Assembly: GCA_027022125.1 (NCBI GenBank)
Contig: JALVZI010000150.1
Coordinates: 5,634-12,015 of the forward strand
DNA from: Anaerolineae bacterium
GTDB lineage: Bacteria; Chloroflexota; Anaerolineae; 4572-78
Length of the DNA stretch: 6,382 nt
Direction: 5' to 3'
In this document: positions 5,389 through 6,382 of the stretch, in pieces
Numbering within the stretch: the first letter of the stretch is position 1
Layout: each line of letters opens with the position of its first letter
Translations under genes and position numbers: made by a program
Notes under the pieces: model-generated
Told to the model about the DNA's origin: nothing
The model's database searches: none
The model's input: only the letters and a program-made list of their open reading frames with translations

Positions 5389-6193
5389 CGTGAAAAAACT
5401 TTGGCAAGCGTATATCGAGCAGAAAGACCCGAAAGCGCGCGAAGCGTTGATTCTGCGCTATGCCCCGCTGATAAAATATGTGGTGGGGCGACTGGGGTTG
5501 AAAGTTCCCGCCAGTTTGGAACAAAACGACCTGCTCAGTTACGGGATGATTGGGCTGATTGAAGCCATTGACCGTTTCGATTTGTCGTATGATGTGAAAT
5601 TTGAAACATACGCCATTTCGCGCATCAAAGGACAAATCATCGATTCCATCCGCGCGATGGATATTCTGCCGCGCTCGGTGTACCGCCATGCCAAAGAAAT
5701 CGAAGCCGCATTCAGCGAGTTGAGCCAGTTGCTGGGGCGTTTGCCCACTGACAGCGAAGTCGCCGACCATCTCGGCATCTCGGTGAAAGAGTATCACCGC
5801 TGGTTGGGCAATGCCAGCTGGATTGTCATTTCACTCGACCAGCCCATCATTTTCAGCGATGGCGAGCAGGCAAGCCTGTACGATTCGCTGGAAGATGATA
5901 CCGTGCAAACCCCGGCGGAAGCCGTTGACCGGCAGGAAGCCATCGAGCGGGTGGCGACGGCAATCACACAACTGCCCAAACGCGAGCAACTGCTGGTGTC
6001 GCTGTATTACAATGATGGACTGACGATGAAAGAAATCGGAGAAGTTTTGGGCGTTTCGGAATCGCGGGTGAGCCAACTGCACGCCAAAGTGATGCTCGCG
6101 CTGCGCAGTTTCATCACCAATCAAGATTTCGCCACCCGAAAATCATATCAAAAACGAGGGACTTATGTACCAGCCGTGGCTGCTTCTGGTTGA
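5381..6193 (+). CDS. fliA: Flagellar sigma factor FliA (sigma-28, WhiG/SigD family)
   Basis: FliA directs RNA polymerase to late flagellar genes such as flagellin, motor and chemotaxis genes, and in most species is held inactive by the anti-sigma factor FlgM until the hook is complete. With the start at 5381 it has 270 residues. Region 2 runs from about 23 to 93 (LILRYAPLIKYVVGRL; DLLSYGMIGLIEAIDRFD at 50-67; FETYAISRIKGQIID at 74-88). Region 3 covers about 95-147, with the typical LPTDSEVADHLGIS at 121-134. Region 4 covers about 186-246, with a helix-turn-helix at 214-238 (LTMKEIGEVLGVSESRVSQLHAKVM). Two in-frame ATGs exist, 5363 and 5381, with a TAA at 5354-5356 upstream. I prefer 5381 because MDDVKKLWQAY resembles family N-termini and the six extra residues (MPGGCA) do not. 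Neither start has a good ribosome binding site. The last 29 bases overlap the next gene. The C-terminal tail after residue 250 is basic and unlike the core. Confidence 0.95.
   Translation: MDDVKKLWQAYIEQKDPKAREALILRYAPLIKYVVGRLGLKVPASLEQNDLLSYGMIGLIEAIDRFDLSYDVKFETYAISRIKGQIIDSIRAMDILPRSVYRHAKEIEAAFSELSQLLGRLPTDSEVADHLGISVKEYHRWLGNASWIVISLDQPIIFSDGEQASLYDSLEDDTVQTPAEAVDRQEAIERVATAITQLPKREQLLVSLYYNDGLTMKEIGEVLGVSESRVSQLHAKVMLALRSFITNQDFATRKSYQKRGTYVPAVAASG
6156..6160 (+). promoter_or_regulatory. Ribosome binding site of the last gene, inside fliA
   Basis: GAGGG ends 4 bases before the ATG at 6165 and lies within the 3' end of fliA. It supports this start and tight coupling to fliA. Confidence 0.6.
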
Positions 6194-6382
6194 ACTGGCT
6201 GTTTTGGGCGCGACCGTTTACTTTTTTTGGATGACCCGGCTTGCCGCCCAAAAAAATCGCGCCGAAATTGAAGAGGATGTGTATAAAATGGTGCGGGAGT
6301 ATACTGCCGCGCAAAACGATGCGATGGCGCGGGATGTGGCGGCGCTGGTGCAGGAAATGGAATCGACTGCCGCTGATATGCG
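6165..6382 (+). CDS. Membrane-anchored, probably coiled-coil protein (3' end outside window)
   Basis: The frame is open from ATG 6165 to the window end, giving the first 72 residues. One hydrophobic segment at about residues 5-23 (WLLLVELAVLGATVYFFW) is followed by a positively charged stretch (R26, K31, R33), so the rest should lie in the cytoplasm. From about residue 34 the sequence is charged and helix-prone, rich in Glu, Ala, Met and Gln, as in a coiled-coil stalk. It overlaps fliA by 29 bases and has its own GAGGG site. In Bacillus subtilis the gene right after sigD is swrB, which also encodes a one-helix membrane protein with a cytoplasmic helical part that promotes export-gate assembly. 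Position and layout agree, but I see no sequence similarity strong enough to use that name. That it is a real gene is likely; homology to SwrB is a hypothesis. Confidence 0.75.
   Translation, partial: MYQPWLLLVELAVLGATVYFFWMTRLAAQKNRAEIEEDVYKMVREYTAAQNDAMARDVAALVQEMESTAADM

Overview
The window is a continuous stretch of a flagellar biosynthesis operon. All genes lie on the + strand with gaps of at most 43 bases. The order is flhB (3' part), flhA, flhF, flhG, a small unrecognised membrane-protein gene, fliA (sigma-28), and the 5' part of a gene for a membrane-anchored, probably coiled-coil protein. I see no tRNA, rRNA, CRISPR array, insertion sequence or convincing terminator. The base composition is moderately GC-rich (judged by eye) and looks uniform, so nothing suggests a recent insertion.

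The flhB-flhA-flhF-flhG-...-fliA order with a membrane-protein gene after fliA recalls the Bacillus-type fla/che operon, where swrB follows sigD. Here no chemotaxis genes lie between flhG and fliA; a single 106-codon gene takes their place. The FliA is of the compact FliA/WhiG type. This fits a flagellated bacterium outside the gamma-proteobacteria, for example a Firmicutes-like, Chloroflexota-like or other deep-branching lineage. The sequence alone does not let me choose a phylum.

Layout: 1-738 FlhB (export-gate substrate-specificity switch); 756-2861 FlhA (export-gate channel and chaperone docking); 2884-4098 FlhF (SRP-type GTPase); 4095-5003 FlhG (MinD-type ATPase, 4-base overlap with flhF); 5017-5337 two-helix membrane protein with an acidic tail; 5338-5380 a short gap dense in symmetry; 5381-6193 FliA; 6165-6382 start of a one-helix membrane protein, overlapping fliA by 29 bases and running off the window. 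FlhA and FlhB form the gate of the flagellar type III export apparatus. FlhF and FlhG set where and how many flagella are built. FliA transcribes the late flagellar genes.

The points most worth a second look are the unrecognised small membrane protein with the strongest ribosome binding site in the window, the 15-base perfect palindrome plus adjacent hairpin and possible leader peptide in front of fliA, and an FlhG whose N-terminus shows a proline-rich linker where an FlhF-activating helix is often found.
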